From assembly GCA_963728925.1 (NCBI GenBank), contig CAVSMB010000005.1, positions 123,601-187,600 of the forward strand: a stretch of 64,000 bases of DNA, read 5' to 3'. Positions 63,999 through 64,000 of the stretch are shown here, piece by piece. The stretch is from JBBPZA01 sp963728925. GTDB lineage: Bacteria > Actinomycetota > Thermoleophilia > Solirubrobacterales > Solirubrobacteraceae. Each line of letters starts with the position of its first letter. Position 1 is the stretch's first letter. Under the pieces are notes generated by a model. That model saw only the letters and a list, made by a program, of their open reading frames with translations. It was not told the DNA's origin and searched no databases. A program made the position numbers and the translations under genes.

Positions 63999-64000
63999 AC

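Noticed and set aside
1..64000. CRISPR array or rRNA operon
   Set aside because: No regularly spaced repeats and no rRNA-like blocks were seen on either strand.

Overview
The window is about 70% G+C, with strong G/C third-position bias, GTG starts and dense GTGA/ATGA overlaps. Gene content points to a high-GC actinobacterium, most likely of the Thermoleophilia/Solirubrobacterales type. This is an inference from two c-di-AMP (ydaO-type) riboswitches ahead of cell-wall hydrolases, the YcnI/CopC-CopD locus, the csp-plus-small-ORF pair and the run of methyltransferases and FAD oxidoreductases. No rRNA gene, intact tRNA or CRISPR array was seen.

Layout. 1-1.7 kb: the 5' end of a QueA-like gene and an IS110 element. 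1.7-4.9 kb: an SDR, a GAF-HisKA_3/NarL two-component pair and a cold-shock gene. 5.0-10.3 kb: a copper-type locus on the minus strand (CopC-CopD fusion, alpha/beta hydrolase, membrane protein, YcnI). Its first gene is split by an IS66 element (10272-12768) with perfect 16-bp ends and an 8-bp duplication. 12.8-17.9 kb: NlpC/P60 and M23 hydrolases, each behind a c-di-AMP riboswitch, with flavin and hydrolase genes between them. 18-21.4 kb: relics plus an ECF sigma factor coupled to a hydrolase.

21.4-36.2 kb is a mobile/defence island. A tyrosine integrase is split by one IS1380 element (5-bp TSD), and a PHP-AAA ATPase is split by a second, different IS1380 element (4-bp TSD). Around them lie two tRNA 3'-end fragments in inverted orientation, LigD and serine-recombinase relics, a candidate type II restriction-modification pair and a multiply frameshifted IS21 element ending near an AT-rich patch. 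Removing each IS at its duplication restores the host reading frame, so these insertion calls rest on exact sequence.

36.2-44.2 kb: a secreted protein, a membrane protein, an O-methyltransferase relic, an enolase-superfamily gene, a DUF2703-SigZ pair with Cys-rich tails and an ABC exporter. 44.5-46.1 kb: an IS1182-like element (5-bp TSD) with one frameshift. 46.2-59.8 kb: a minus-strand cluster of three methyltransferases, a ScyD/E-like propeller, an SRPBCC protein, an alpha/beta-hydrolase-FAD-oxidoreductase fusion whose hydrolase half lacks its catalytic Ser and His, a LuxR-TPR regulator, a lipoprotein-like hydrolase, a DHFR-like reductase and a second FAD oxidoreductase with a divergent LysR regulator. 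59.9-64 kb: an IclR regulator, an SDR and a Tn3-family transposase running off the right edge.

The most striking feature is the number of exactly resolvable insertion events, three of them splitting genes that can be rebuilt, in a region that also carries old recombination scars.
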